Source: Planctomycetota bacterium | Lineage (GTDB): Bacteria > Planctomycetota > UBA8742 > UBA2392 | Assembly (NCBI GenBank): GCA_020638635.1 | Contig: JACKIE010000006.1 | Coordinates: forward strand, 62,001 to 126,000 | Direction of reading: 5' to 3' | DNA length: 64,000 nucleotides | Shown: piece by piece, positions 34,551 through 44,245 of the stretch | Position numbering within the stretch: the stretch's first letter is position 1 | How the letters are laid out: the number at the start of each line of letters is the position of its first letter | The notes under the pieces: model-generated | What the model saw: the letters and a program-made list of their open reading frames with translations, nothing else | Databases searched by the model: none | What the model was told of the DNA's origin: nothing | Program-made: the position numbers and the translations under genes

Positions 34551-36074
34551 TCAGGTGCGCGCATGCCGCAACCGCGCGGCAACGCCCAGCAGGACCAGCA
34601 GGCCGAGCAATACCGGCCAGCCGCCGTTGCCGCCGGCCGCGCAACTGCCGCCGTCTCCGTTGCTGCTGCTGGATGAAGACGAGCCGCCGCCGCCCGCCAC
34701 GTTGATCACCGCCGAGTCCACCACGATGGCCGAGCCCGCCAGGCTGAAGCGCAGCATCACGCTGCCGCTCACGCCGTTCAGCACAAGGTCGTCGAACACG
34801 GCCGCGCCGTAGGTGGAAACGCGATATGTGGTGCCTGACAACACGCCGCTGCCGGACAGGATCTGCACCTGGATGCCGCCGTCGTCGTTGGTGACCAGGG
34901 CGTTGGTGGCGTCGCGCAGCTCGATCTCGAAGCGGAAGCCGGCGCCGTTACTGACCGCCGTAGGCGCGTCCGTGATGGCAAGCGAATCCACGCTGGCCGG
35001 GGCGCCCGCGGCCGTGAAGAAACACAGCGCCGCCTGCTGCACGGTGAAATTGGTGTCCGTGGTGTACATCAGGGTGGCCAGCCGGTTGGCGTCGCCGCTG
35101 TAGGGGCGGAAGTCGCCGGAGCTCTCAAAGGCGATCGCCGACGGCGCGTGGGTGAAGCCCGCGCCCGGCACGGCCGCCTGGGCGTACACGGTGAAGGCGC
35201 CGGTGGACAGGTCCGAGCGCAGGATCGAGCCGTCGTTGGCGGTGAAGTACAGCAGGTCTTTGCCATTTTCGTGGTGGAAGGCCGCGCGCCCGCCGTTGGG
35301 GAAGTTGGCGGCGCCGTCGATCAGCATCACGCCGTCGGACACGGTCAGCGGCGTGGAGGTGGTGATGGCCGCGTCCAAGCGGCCCTTGGCGAAGCGCACC
35401 ACGCGCATGGGCGTGCTGCTGCCGAAGGTCGGCGGCAACAGGCAGTACATGTTGCCGGCGCTGTCGAACACCACCGGGCCGGAGCTGTTGGCGCCGGCGG
35501 GGGTCAGCAGGTCAACGACCTGGCTGACGGCCAGCGTAGACTGGTTGACCAGCCACACGCCGCAGTTGGTGCCGATGTTTGAGCCTGACATGAACAGGCG
35601 CGAGAAGGGGTCGAACTCCAGGTCGTAGGGATAGACGTTCAGCAGCGCGCTGGTGGCCACGCCGCCGGTGCCGAATGCCGCGTCCAGCGTGTCTGGGCCC
35701 GAGCGCCGCAGCTTGTACAGCAGCGGGCCGCCGCTCTCGATGAAGTAGAGGTCGGTGGTGACGTACGGGTCGAACTCGATGTCATCCACATAAGGGAGGA
35801 AGCCCGGGTTGGGCACGGTGTACAGCGGCGCGGCGGGGGTGTTGGTGCCGGTGTCGAAGCGGCGGATGCTGCCGTTGTCGAGGTCGAAGAAGTACAGGTC
35901 GCTGCCTGCCGGGTCCCAGGCGATGCCGCCCGGCACGCCGAACATGGGCGCCCCGCCGGGGGTGACGTCCTGCTCGCTCACGTTGTAGCCGCCGGCGGTG
36001 CCGGTATAGTAGCTCGCCTGTGCGCAAAGCACGGGCGCGACGGCCAGGGCCGCCAGGTACAGAAGGAATTTCAT
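34551..36074 (-). CDS. Secreted predicted beta-propeller with C-terminal sorting tail, under a cobalamin riboswitch
   Basis: The 507-residue protein has a signal peptide (MKFLLYLAALAVAPVLCA). It then shows repeated blade-like units of the NHL/SMP-30 sort: GIAWDPAGSDLYFFDLDNGS, DIEFDPYVTTDLYFIE, DLEFDPFSRLFM, VVFDSAGNMYCL, and later YFTANDGSILRSDLSTG. An Ig-like beta module occupies about 375-460. It ends with a Gly/Ser linker, a Cys (SCAAGG), one hydrophobic helix and RLRHART, the plan of a MYXO-CTERM or GlyGly-CTERM sorting signal. The start ATG 36074 has GGAG 7 nt upstream. The B12 riboswitch upstream suggests a role in cobalamin capture, analogous to the propeller BtuG of Bacteroides; that role is inference. 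Confidence 0.75.
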   Translation of the reverse strand: MKFLLYLAALAVAPVLCAQASYYTGTAGGYNVSEQDVTPGGAPMFGVPGGIAWDPAGSDLYFFDLDNGSIRRFDTGTNTPAAPLYTVPNPGFLPYVDDIEFDPYVTTDLYFIESGGPLLYKLRRSGPDTLDAAFGTGGVATSALLNVYPYDLEFDPFSRLFMSGSNIGTNCGVWLVNQSTLAVSQVVDLLTPAGANSSGPVVFDSAGNMYCLLPPTFGSSTPMRVVRFAKGRLDAAITTSTPLTVSDGVMLIDGAANFPNGGRAAFHHENGKDLLYFTANDGSILRSDLSTGAFTVYAQAAVPGAGFTHAPSAIAFESSGDFRPYSGDANRLATLMYTTDTNFTVQQAALCFFTAAGAPASVDSLAITDAPTAVSNGAGFRFEIELRDATNALVTNDDGGIQVQILSGSGVLSGTTYRVSTYGAAVFDDLVLNGVSGSVMLRFSLAGSAIVVDSAVINVAGGGGSSSSSSSNGDGGSCAAGGNGGWPVLLGLLVLLGVAARLRHART

Positions 36075-36176
36075 GGGAACACTCCAACTCGCCCACATGG
36101 CGCTGTGGCGCGCATCCGTGGCGGACCCTCGCCGCAGCGGACCATGGCCGCCGGGCAAAGCAGGCGGTCATGCAGC

Positions 36177-36381
36177 GCCACGACAGGTCTTCTGACTCCC
36201 AGGCATTCAATGCGGACGCCTTTCGGTATCCGCGGGCGACCCGAGGGTCGCCCCTACACCGCGCCTTCTCGCCTCTCGGCAATGGCTAGTGCGGTTTCGT
36301 TCCTGGTCACAGCGGCGGGGCCGTCCCGGATTCTCACCGGGTTCCCGAGTGATCGTTTGGCCGATCACCCTGTGTCGTGAC
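36177..36381 (-). promoter_or_regulatory. Cobalamin (adenosylcobalamin-type) riboswitch
   Basis: On the minus strand the conserved B12 elements occur in order. First the P1 5' strand CACGACA, then GGGAACCCGGTGAGAATCC and GGGACGG-CCCCGCC-GCTGTGA, then a GAGAAGGC segment, then the B12 box AGTCAGAAGACCTG, and the P1 3' strand TGTCGTG, which pairs perfectly with the first. The total length of about 205 nt is typical. The downstream leader to the ATG at 36074 is about 100 nt and contains further GC-rich complementary stretches (36090-36175) that could form the expression platform. Confidence 0.9.
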
Positions 36382-36401
36382 GGGGGCAGTATGCGAGGGC
36401 A

Positions 36402-36433
36402 ATGCAAAATTCAAAATGCAAAATTCAAAATGC
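36402..36433. repeat. AT-rich 14-nt tandem repeat
   Basis: ATGCAAAATTCAAA is present twice in tandem plus a partial third copy. It is strikingly AT-rich against the GC-rich background, just upstream of the riboswitch. It may contain the promoter-proximal region of that transcript. Confidence 0.7.
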
Positions 36434-36513
36434 TTCACGCGCAGGGGGCGAATCACTGCGAACTGCGATTGCCACCAAGAACACGAAGGTCACGAAGAGT
36501 TGCAACTGCGTAA

Positions 36514-36583
36514 GCCACGCGGGGGCGCAAAGACGCAAAGAGTTGCGTTACCTGGACCTAGCGCCTTTGCGCCTCCGCGTGGC
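36514..36583. repeat. Imperfect inverted repeat of GCAAAG/CACGAAG words
   Basis: The 23-nt arms at 36514-36536 and 36561-36583 pair with two mismatches (GCCACGCGGGGGCGCAAAG on the left). Together with the CACGAAG words at 36475-36500 it fills the gap 36434-36637, which holds no gene. Confidence 0.6.
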
Positions 36584-36637
36584 CTTTGCTCTTTTGGCCG
36601 TGACCGAGATCCTGCTGCTTCTCGCAGTGCGAGCCGG

Positions 36638-37072
36638 TCACAGGCCGGGGTCGCGGTAGGCCTTGCCGAACAGGCGTTTCATTACACGTTCCTGGGCGGC
36701 CCACATCTTCTGTTGCTGGCTGGCGTCCTGGTCGTCGTGGCCGGCGCAGTGCAGGCAGCCGTGCACCACGTAACGCGCGAGCTCCTGCACCGCAGGCACG
36801 CCGTGGGCGCGGGCCTCGCGCGCGGCGTGGGGCGCGCACACGATCAGCTCGATCTGCCTGCCCTCCGGGCTGTCGCCGTAGTCGAAGCTCAGCACGTCGG
36901 TCACGTAGTCATGGCCCAGCGCGTCGCGGTTGAGCGCGCGCATGCGCTTGTCCCCCACCACCACGATGCTGACCTCGGCGGAGAGGCCGCTTAACGCCGC
37001 GCGGGCCGCTTTCTCAAGCAGCCGCTGGTCGATGCGCATGCGCACGGTGGAGGTAATGCCGACGGAAATCAT
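36638..37072 (-). CDS. ybeY: Endoribonuclease YbeY (rRNA maturation)
   Basis: YbeY is a zinc-dependent RNase involved in 16S rRNA 3' end maturation and ribosome quality control. The 144-residue protein has TDVLSFDYGD (58-67) and the metal motif HGCLHCAGHDD (His104, His108). The third ligand, a His in most YbeY proteins (HGxLHLxGYDH), is Asp114 here. This change also occurs in some relatives, so activity is still likely. The start ATG 37072 follows CACAAT-GGCCGACC. Confidence 0.88.
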   Translation of the reverse strand: MISVGITSTVRMRIDQRLLEKAARAALSGLSAEVSIVVVGDKRMRALNRDALGHDYVTDVLSFDYGDSPEGRQIELIVCAPHAAREARAHGVPAVQELARYVVHGCLHCAGHDDQDASQQQKMWAAQERVMKRLFGKAYRDPGL

Positions 37073-37086
37073 GGTCGGCCATTGTG
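37073..37086 (-). promoter_or_regulatory. Leaderless-type -10 box of ybeY
   Basis: CACAAT lies 8 nt from the ATG with no Shine-Dalgarno, in the gap after xerC. Confidence 0.35.
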
Positions 37087-37123
37087 GTTAGTTCACGGAC
37101 CACTGACCACTGGCCATCGACCA

Positions 37124-38050
37124 CTACGCGGTTTTCTTATCACCGGCGCTGGGGTGTGCACGCTCGTAAACGTCCAGCATGCGCGCCGTGGTGACGTGGG
37201 TGTAGACCTGGGTGGTGGCCAGGTGCGCGTGGCCCAGCAGTTCCTGCACGTCGCGCAGGTCCGCGCCGTGGTTCAGCAGGTGCGTGGCAAAGCTGTGGCG
37301 CAGGGTGTGCGGCGTGACTTTGCAGTTGATGGCCGCCTGCTTCACGTACTGGTCGATCAGCCGCCGCACGCTGCGGTCGGTGAGGGCCGAGCCTCGCTGG
37401 TTGATGAACACGTTCTGGATGCCGGCCCTTATTGATCCGTCGCGGGACCGTGGCGGTCGCTGCCGGACCTTGAACCAGGCTTGCAGCGCGTCAACAGCGG
37501 CGGGAAGCAGCGGGAGGATTCGCTCCTTTCGGCCTTTGCCGAGCGTGCGGAGCGAGCCGCGTGAGAGTTCGAGGTCGCCGAGTTGAAGTTTGACGAGTTC
37601 CGAGACGCGTAAGCCCGTGGCATAGAGCAGCTCCAGAATGGCCTTGTCGCGCACGCCGCCCCAGCTCGCCGGGTCGGGCGTGCTGAGCAGCACCGTAACC
37701 TGGTTTTCATCCAGAAAACTGGGCAGGTTGCGGGCCAGCTTTGGCGTGCGGAGCATCTTGGCCGGGTTGTCGGTGATTTCGCCGCGCCGGTGCAGGAAGC
37801 GGAACAGGCTGCGGACGCTGGCGAGTTTGCGTGCAATGCTGCGACGGCCGTAGTTCGCCTCGGACATACCGGCGAGGTAGGCGCGCAGGGTGAGGTTGTC
37901 TACGCCAGTGAGGTCAGCCGCGCCGCGCGAATCCAGGAATTCCGAAAACTGGCGCAGGTCGGTGGCGTAGGCGCGCAGGGACTGTTCGCTGAAGTTGCGT
38001 TCAACGTCGAGGTGATTCAGGAAGCGTTCGATTGTCGCGCGCGGGTCCAT
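37124..38050 (-). CDS. xerC: Tyrosine recombinase XerC/XerD
   Basis: Xer recombinases resolve chromosome dimers at dif. The 308-residue protein has the N-terminal SAM-like DNA-binding domain and a full catalytic set: Arg148 (TGLRVSEL), Lys172 (GKGRKER), His248 and Arg251 (HTLRHSFATHLL), His274 (LGHAHLATT) and the nucleophile Tyr283 (VYTHV). It has no flanking att sites or phage genes, which favours a housekeeping Xer over an integrase. XerC and XerD cannot be told apart reliably here. Confidence 0.88.
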   Translation of the reverse strand: MDPRATIERFLNHLDVERNFSEQSLRAYATDLRQFSEFLDSRGAADLTGVDNLTLRAYLAGMSEANYGRRSIARKLASVRSLFRFLHRRGEITDNPAKMLRTPKLARNLPSFLDENQVTVLLSTPDPASWGGVRDKAILELLYATGLRVSELVKLQLGDLELSRGSLRTLGKGRKERILPLLPAAVDALQAWFKVRQRPPRSRDGSIRAGIQNVFINQRGSALTDRSVRRLIDQYVKQAAINCKVTPHTLRHSFATHLLNHGADLRDVQELLGHAHLATTQVYTHVTTARMLDVYERAHPSAGDKKTA

Positions 38051-38108
38051 GCGTGAGTTCCCGCTTCGACATCGGCAGCCGTCGCCAACTGACTTGAGTT
38101 AAAGAATC

Positions 38109-38320
38109 AGCCACGGAGGACACGGATACTCACGGACGAAACCGATTGGGCGTAGTTGGGTCCACACAAAGCACAGGTTTGGTACGGGGCAGGAGGCGTG
38201 CGGCGTGCGGCGCGAGCTGAAGCCCTTGCAGTTGCCCACGCCTCACGCCAAACGCCTCGCGCCCGGCCACCTGAGCTTTGCAGGGACCCAGTTGGGTGTA
38301 CATCCGTGAAATCCGTGGCT
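38109..38320. repeat. Inverted-repeat element with CCACGG ends
   Basis: AGCCACGG (38109-38116) and CCGTGGCT (38313-38320) bound a 212-nt element. GACACGGATACTCACGG inside the left end matches ATCCGTG inside the right end. The right end supplies the TAG stop of the methyltransferase. No gene is visible in 38051-38318. Confidence 0.5.
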
Positions 38321-39068
38321 AAACCGGCTTCACCGCCGTGGCGATGATGACGCCGTAGTAGCGGCGATTGTCCGCGAACTCGTGGTAAGCCTGGCTGAAG
38401 CGCTGCAGGCGCTCGGGCGTCTCGAACGCGTTGTGGAAGATCTCGACGGCCTGCTCGCCCTCGTCGGCCGTCATGCCCTGGCGGGTGAAGTAGCTGACCA
38501 CTGCCAGTTCGTTGCGCACGTTCTGGAACCCGGCCTCCTCCAGCAGGTCCCACCAGCCGCGCACCACCAAGGGCCGTATGTCGCCACGCCAGACCGCGCC
38601 CAGACACTGCTCCACTTCCGGCGTGGGTGGCTGGCGCCAGCAAAGTTCATGCAAACCGACGCGCCCGCCGGGATTCAGCACGCGGAAGGCTTCCTTCAGC
38701 GTGGCAACACGCTGGGGCTCAGTCTGGTACGCCAGCGTGGCCTCGATCAATGCCGCGTCGAAGCGGTTGTCGGCGAACGGCATCTCCTCGGCCTTGCCGA
38801 CGCGCGCTGTGCTGCGACGCTTCAGCGCCGGGTCGCCCTCGGTGACTTTTTCGCCCTCTTCCTTCACCAGCGCCTCTGTGGTGGCGCCCGTTGTCATGGA
38901 TGCAAACAGGGCGGTGTTCCCCGCGTGAGGACCAACCACCAGCAGATGTTCGTGGCGCCCGAGCTCAAGCATGCGCAACAACGCACCGGTCGCATAGCTT
39001 CCGCCGGGCTTCAGCTCGGTCTTTCCCAGCGAAGCCAGGAATTCAGGCAAAGTGAGTTCATCACCCAT
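38319..39068 (-). CDS. Class I SAM-dependent methyltransferase
   Basis: The 249-residue protein has the Rossmann methyltransferase motifs: LLVVGPHAGNTALFASM (motif I, with the last glycine of the usual GxGxG missing), ARVGKAEEMPFADNRFDAAL (motifs II-III) and AFRVLNPGGRVGLHEL. The pattern resembles UbiE/small-molecule methyltransferases. The C-terminal half (GWWDLLEEAGFQNV) completes the fold. The substrate is unknown. It is divergent from the 39.1 kb gene with about 47 nt between starts. Confidence 0.8.
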   Translation of the reverse strand: MGDELTLPEFLASLGKTELKPGGSYATGALLRMLELGRHEHLLVVGPHAGNTALFASMTTGATTEALVKEEGEKVTEGDPALKRRSTARVGKAEEMPFADNRFDAALIEATLAYQTEPQRVATLKEAFRVLNPGGRVGLHELCWRQPPTPEVEQCLGAVWRGDIRPLVVRGWWDLLEEAGFQNVRNELAVVSYFTRQGMTADEGEQAVEIFHNAFETPERLQRFSQAYHEFADNRRYYGVIIATAVKPV

Positions 39069-39115
39069 GGTGTTCTTTGTCGTATACTATGACTAGTGTA
39101 ACGCGAGGCCAGACC

Positions 39116-39562
39116 ATGGACACCGAGCCCGATCGAATACATACGCGACAGCGCGACGAGTTACTCAAGACCGGCCGCGCATGGTTAGCGCCAGCCGGTC
39201 TTTTCTTTGCCTTCCAAAAGTATCTGGAGACCCTGCCCTGGGGCGCGCATGCCCTCGACACCCGGCGCCTGCCCGAAGCCCTGCGCGTGGACAGCCACCG
39301 GCTAAGCGAACAGGAACTGGCCGACTGGCTGAACGCCGCGCGCATCGCCAACTCCCCGCGAGTTGGCGTTTACTGGAGCGCCTTCGAGCCCGTGCTGCTG
39401 ATCGAAACCGAGTGGGCCCTCAAGCGCCTGAATTGGCTGGCCGACTTCCACCCCCAGGGCCTGTTCCTGTTCGGCCTTGAACTCGAGCAGGGCAAGTGGA
39501 CCCCTCACTTCGAGGATTGGCTTCACTATGATGGCCGCTCCAGCTATACGGCCACCCGGTGA
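39116..39562 (+). CDS. Hypothetical protein, possibly coupled to ggt
   Basis: The 148-residue soluble protein is rich in Trp, Leu and acidic residues (WLAPAGLFFAFQKYLETLPWG, FHPQGLFLFGLELEQGKW). It is not recognised and has no signal peptide or membrane segment. ATG 39116 and ATG 39077 are both in frame; the later one is preferred because TATACT at 39083-39088 looks like its promoter. It ends 3 nt before ggt, so the two are probably co-translated. Confidence 0.55.
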   Translation: MDTEPDRIHTRQRDELLKTGRAWLAPAGLFFAFQKYLETLPWGAHALDTRRLPEALRVDSHRLSEQELADWLNAARIANSPRVGVYWSAFEPVLLIETEWALKRLNWLADFHPQGLFLFGLELEQGKWTPHFEDWLHYDGRSSYTATR

Positions 39563-39565
39563 TCC

Positions 39566-41203
<1,638 letters not shown>

Positions 41204-41295
41204 TCTCCCAAAGGGCGGCAAATCGCCCTGAACGCGCATTTTTGCTGAAGTATCGAATCAGTCCCGGTCGTTTAACAATAAGAGGCTGGGAATTG

Positions 41296-42117
41296 ATGAA
41301 TGAGCCATTGAACATCAGCCGCGACGACGTCACCCGGGCGCTGCGCATTTACTGGAAGCACGCGTTCCCGGTGCAGCTCGGTGTTTGCCCGGTGTTGCCC
41401 GACTGGGCCGACCTTACCCTCAACCAGATCCTGCAACGTTTCGCCGACGAGTCGGAGCACAGCGCTCACGCCTGCCGGCGCTACGTGCTGCGGCTCGGCA
41501 ACTACATCTACCCCCACATGAAATTCGCCGTCGAGCAGTGCATTTGGGGCGGCGACTTCTACTTCCTGGCCGACTGCCACGATGACGCGCTGTCGCCTCA
41601 AACGTCCGATATTGAAGCCTGGAAAGAGCTACGCAGCCGCAATTACGCCATCAAGCTCGCCATCGAAGCCGACTGGAAGCGTGACAACCTGCCCACCTTC
41701 CTCACCGCCAGCAAACGCGCCACCGGCAGCTTCAAGAAGCCCACCCGCACCAGCAAGCACATCCTGGTCATTGACGACGAACCCGCCAACGCCGCACTGA
41801 CCGGCGCCATGCTGCGCGCCGAGGGCTTCGGCATCGAGAGCGCAACCTCAGGCAGCGAAGCGCTCCAGCGCGCAAATCGCCAAAAGCCTGACCTGATTGT
41901 TACCGATTATGAAATGCCGGAGATGACCGGCCGGGAAGTCGCGGAAAAACTGCGCGCCAACCAGGACACCCGCGAGATCCCGATACTGATCTGCACCTAC
42001 GCGGACGTCAGCGAGGAAGACCTGCGCCCGGCCGACGCTTTGCTGCGCCGGCCGTTTTCGCAGGAAGACCTGAAGTCCACGGTGGACCGCCTGCTGGCAA
42101 GGAGAAGCGCGCCTTGA
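41296..42117 (+). CDS. Response regulator with an unrecognised N-terminal domain
   Basis: The 273-residue protein combines an N-terminal domain of about 135 residues with a C-terminal receiver domain. The receiver begins HILVIDDEPANAALTGAML, with the phosphoacceptor Asp in LIVTDYEMPEMTG and a Thr in ILICTYAD. The usual conserved Lys near the end is missing; the segment reads ADALLRRPFSQ, with Arg in place of KP. Placing the receiver at the C-terminus is unusual for a DNA-binding regulator, so the output is unclear. AGAGG lies about 10 nt before the ATG at 41296. Confidence 0.75.
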   Translation: MNEPLNISRDDVTRALRIYWKHAFPVQLGVCPVLPDWADLTLNQILQRFADESEHSAHACRRYVLRLGNYIYPHMKFAVEQCIWGGDFYFLADCHDDALSPQTSDIEAWKELRSRNYAIKLAIEADWKRDNLPTFLTASKRATGSFKKPTRTSKHILVIDDEPANAALTGAMLRAEGFGIESATSGSEALQRANRQKPDLIVTDYEMPEMTGREVAEKLRANQDTREIPILICTYADVSEEDLRPADALLRRPFSQEDLKSTVDRLLARRSAP

Positions 42118-42308
42118 GCGAGCCGCGCCTGCACATCAAGAAGCCGCTGCGCTACGTGATTCACTGCGCGGGCTGCGGCGAGGAAATCGAGATCTGCCCC
42201 GAAGAGCTGGACGACCGGCTCGCGGTCTGCGGCCGTTGCAACCAGCCCAACCCCACGCCGATCCACGCCCTGCTCAGCGGCCGCCGCCACAAGCCTTCCG
42301 GCGAGTAG
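42114..42308 (+). CDS. Small zinc-ribbon protein, TTG start overlapping the previous stop
   Basis: The 64-residue protein has two CxxC knuckles (CAGC and CGRC) 20 residues apart, a typical zinc ribbon. It starts at TTG 42114, overlapping the response regulator TGA as TTGA, with GGAG 10 nt upstream inside that gene. Translation is likely coupled. It may act with the response regulator; the role is unknown. Confidence 0.6.
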   Translation: MSEPRLHIKKPLRYVIHCAGCGEEIEICPEELDDRLAVCGRCNQPNPTPIHALLSGRRHKPSGE

Positions 42309-42318
42309 TTCGCGATTG

Positions 42319-42391
42319 AACACGAAGAAACGAAGAAGCGAAGAGCTGATCGCCGCGTGCAGCATTCTTGGCTCCCTCGTTCCTTCGTGTT
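42319..42391. repeat. Inverted repeat AACACGAAG
   Basis: AACACGAAGAAACGA (42319-42333) pairs with its complement at 42377-42391 with one mismatch. It is one of the CACGAAG family and lies in the gap 42309-42466. Confidence 0.6.
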
Positions 42392-42466
42392 AACCCACCG
42401 CCTTTGCCTTCAGCGAGCACGCCCTGATTGCCGACTCCTGCCTTGCCGCACTGCGGCGAGGTCCCC

Positions 42467-43297
42467 ATGCGCCTGTTGCTGATCCTGATTGTTTTCGCCC
42501 CCTGCGTGTTCGCCATCGACATGAAAGACGTCGATCGCGACACCCTGCGCCACGTGCGCCTGGCGCTGCTGGTTGACGACGTGCGCAAACACTTCGGCCT
42601 GCGCATCGGCGACTTCGAGTCGCTGGACCAGGCCATTGAGCTGAGGCTCACCGAGGACAAACAGCTGCTGCTGTTGCGCATGGAGACCAAAGCCGCCGCG
42701 GTGCTGGTCCACACCGACAAGAACGACCGCGCCGGTGCGCGACTGTTCATAGACGTCGAGCCTCACGTCGAGGCCGAAAGCCTGTTTGACGGGCAGTTTG
42801 TCGCGCTGCGTTGCCGCGCCGCCGAAGCCAAGCTACCCGAGAAAACCCGCCTGCTGCGCCTGCACGAGGGCAAGCTTCAGCTTTGCCTGGAGTGGACCAG
42901 CCACGAGGAGTACGTCCTGGAAAACAGCCGATACGTCGAGACAACCACACGCATGCTTGAGAAGGCCGAAGGCCTGCAACTGGTCGAGCGCCGTGAGCAC
43001 TTGCTGGACGGCAAGCAACTGGAAGGCGGCCTGGGCATTAGAACTACGCCGCTGGAAGATCGGCCGGAGGGGCTGATCTTCCGCACGGCACGCGAGTCGC
43101 CGGTCTCGGTCAGTACCCACTGCGCCATCGCCCGCGGCCTTGAGCGTGAGCGCCTGAACGAGGCCGCCCTGCACCATGCGCGGCTGGCCGAGGCGCGCGC
43201 CATAACGGAAAAGCTGGCTGGCGACGACACCCGAAAGCTGGAAGCGATGGCCTTGGCGGCCAAGCTGGAGGCCCGCTTGCGGCCAGTCTCGAAGTGA
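42467..43297 (+). CDS. Exported protein of unknown function
   Basis: The 276-residue product starts with a signal peptide (MRLLLILIVFAPCVFA), followed by a mixed alpha/beta body with no recognised domain. The C-terminus (LEREARLNEAAL-like, about 215-275) is helical and charged. The start ATG 42467 is preferred over an in-frame ATG 39 nt upstream, because it gives a proper signal peptide. The stop TGA directly adjoins the stop of the converging glycosyltransferase. Confidence 0.6.
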   Translation: MRLLLILIVFAPCVFAIDMKDVDRDTLRHVRLALLVDDVRKHFGLRIGDFESLDQAIELRLTEDKQLLLLRMETKAAAVLVHTDKNDRAGARLFIDVEPHVEAESLFDGQFVALRCRAAEAKLPEKTRLLRLHEGKLQLCLEWTSHEEYVLENSRYVETTTRMLEKAEGLQLVERREHLLDGKQLEGGLGIRTTPLEDRPEGLIFRTARESPVSVSTHCAIARGLERERLNEAALHHARLAEARAITEKLAGDDTRKLEAMALAAKLEARLRPVSK

Positions 43298-44245
43298 TCA
43301 GGGTTTTTTCAGTTTCCGCCCAAACCAGCCCGCCACGCGGGCGCGCTTCAGCTTGCCCTTGAGTTGCGCCAGCAGTGGCTGCTCGCCACACTCCTCCAGC
43401 GCCTGTTGCCAGGCGGCGCGTGCGTCATCGACGCGACCGAGCCAGATGAAGTGCTTGATGTGCTCGTCGTAGATGCGCGCGCGCAGCAGCTTCGCGGCCT
43501 CGCGCTTGAAGCGCGGGTGATCGCCGTGCCTGGCTACCAGCGCATCCAGCAGGCGCAGCTTGTCGCGGTCGCGCTGCAGGTCGCCTTCCAGGCCGGCTTC
43601 GCGGCTGATGCTGCTTTCGACCGTGCAGATCACCGTGAGGGGCTCGCGCACGGCCAGGAACTCGGTCTCCAGTGCCAGGCGCAGCTGCCAGTCGCTGTCC
43701 TCCCAGTTTCGCGCGTCGATGAAGCCGCCCACGCGCCGCTGCACCTCGCGCGACACCACCAGCGTCTGCATGTGGGCGCGGGTCTGGCCGCTGCACAGGG
43801 TTTCGAACACCCAGCCGTCGCGCATCTGCTCGGGTTTTGGCTTGGGCTGGTTCTCTTTGCCCTCGTGCACGTAGCGCGTGAACGACACGCCGGCCTGCGG
43901 GTGCGTGCGCATCAAGGCGAGCTGCGTCTCCAGTTTCTGGGGGTACCAGCGGTCGTCGTCGTCGAGAAACGCCAGCAGCTCGCCCTTCGCGCGCTCCATG
44001 CCCGCGTTGCGCGCCTGCGCCGGCCCGCCGTTCTGCTTGCTGAACCAGGTGTACTCCACGCCCGCCTGCCTGGCGCGCTCGCTGAAGCTCTCCAGTACAT
44101 CGGGCGTGTCGTCGCCGCTGCCGTCGTCGATCACCACCAGCTCCAGCGGCCGATACGTCTGGCGCAGCACGCTACCCAGGCTGCGCTCCAGCAGTTGCGG
44201 GCGCCGGTAGGTGGGCACGATCGCGGAGACCAGCGGCGCGCTCAT
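43298..44245 (-). CDS. Family 2 glycosyltransferase
   Basis: The 315-residue GT-A enzyme has the donor-binding start VSAIVPTYRRPQLLERSLGSV, LVVIDDGSGDDTPDV and the metal-binding segment AFLDDDDRWYP. A helical C-terminal region of about 110 residues follows. No transmembrane segments are present. Its start overlaps the epimerase stop by 4 nt (ATGA), so it is the last gene of a three-gene operon. The sugar and acceptor are unknown; it probably extends an exported glycan. Confidence 0.9.
   Translation of the reverse strand: MSAPLVSAIVPTYRRPQLLERSLGSVLRQTYRPLELVVIDDGSGDDTPDVLESFSERARQAGVEYTWFSKQNGGPAQARNAGMERAKGELLAFLDDDDRWYPQKLETQLALMRTHPQAGVSFTRYVHEGKENQPKPKPEQMRDGWVFETLCSGQTRAHMQTLVVSREVQRRVGGFIDARNWEDSDWQLRLALETEFLAVREPLTVICTVESSISREAGLEGDLQRDRDKLRLLDALVARHGDHPRFKREAAKLLRARIYDEHIKHFIWLGRVDDARAAWQQALEECGEQPLLAQLKGKLKRARVAGWFGRKLKKP

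Noticed and set aside
36086..36176. A small coding sequence between the riboswitch and the propeller gene
   Set aside because: Frames there are short and have no ribosome site. The region is better explained as leader or expression platform.
37124..38050. XerC as an integrase of a genomic island
   Set aside because: No att repeats, tRNA junction or phage genes flank it, and the sequence has housekeeping Xer features.
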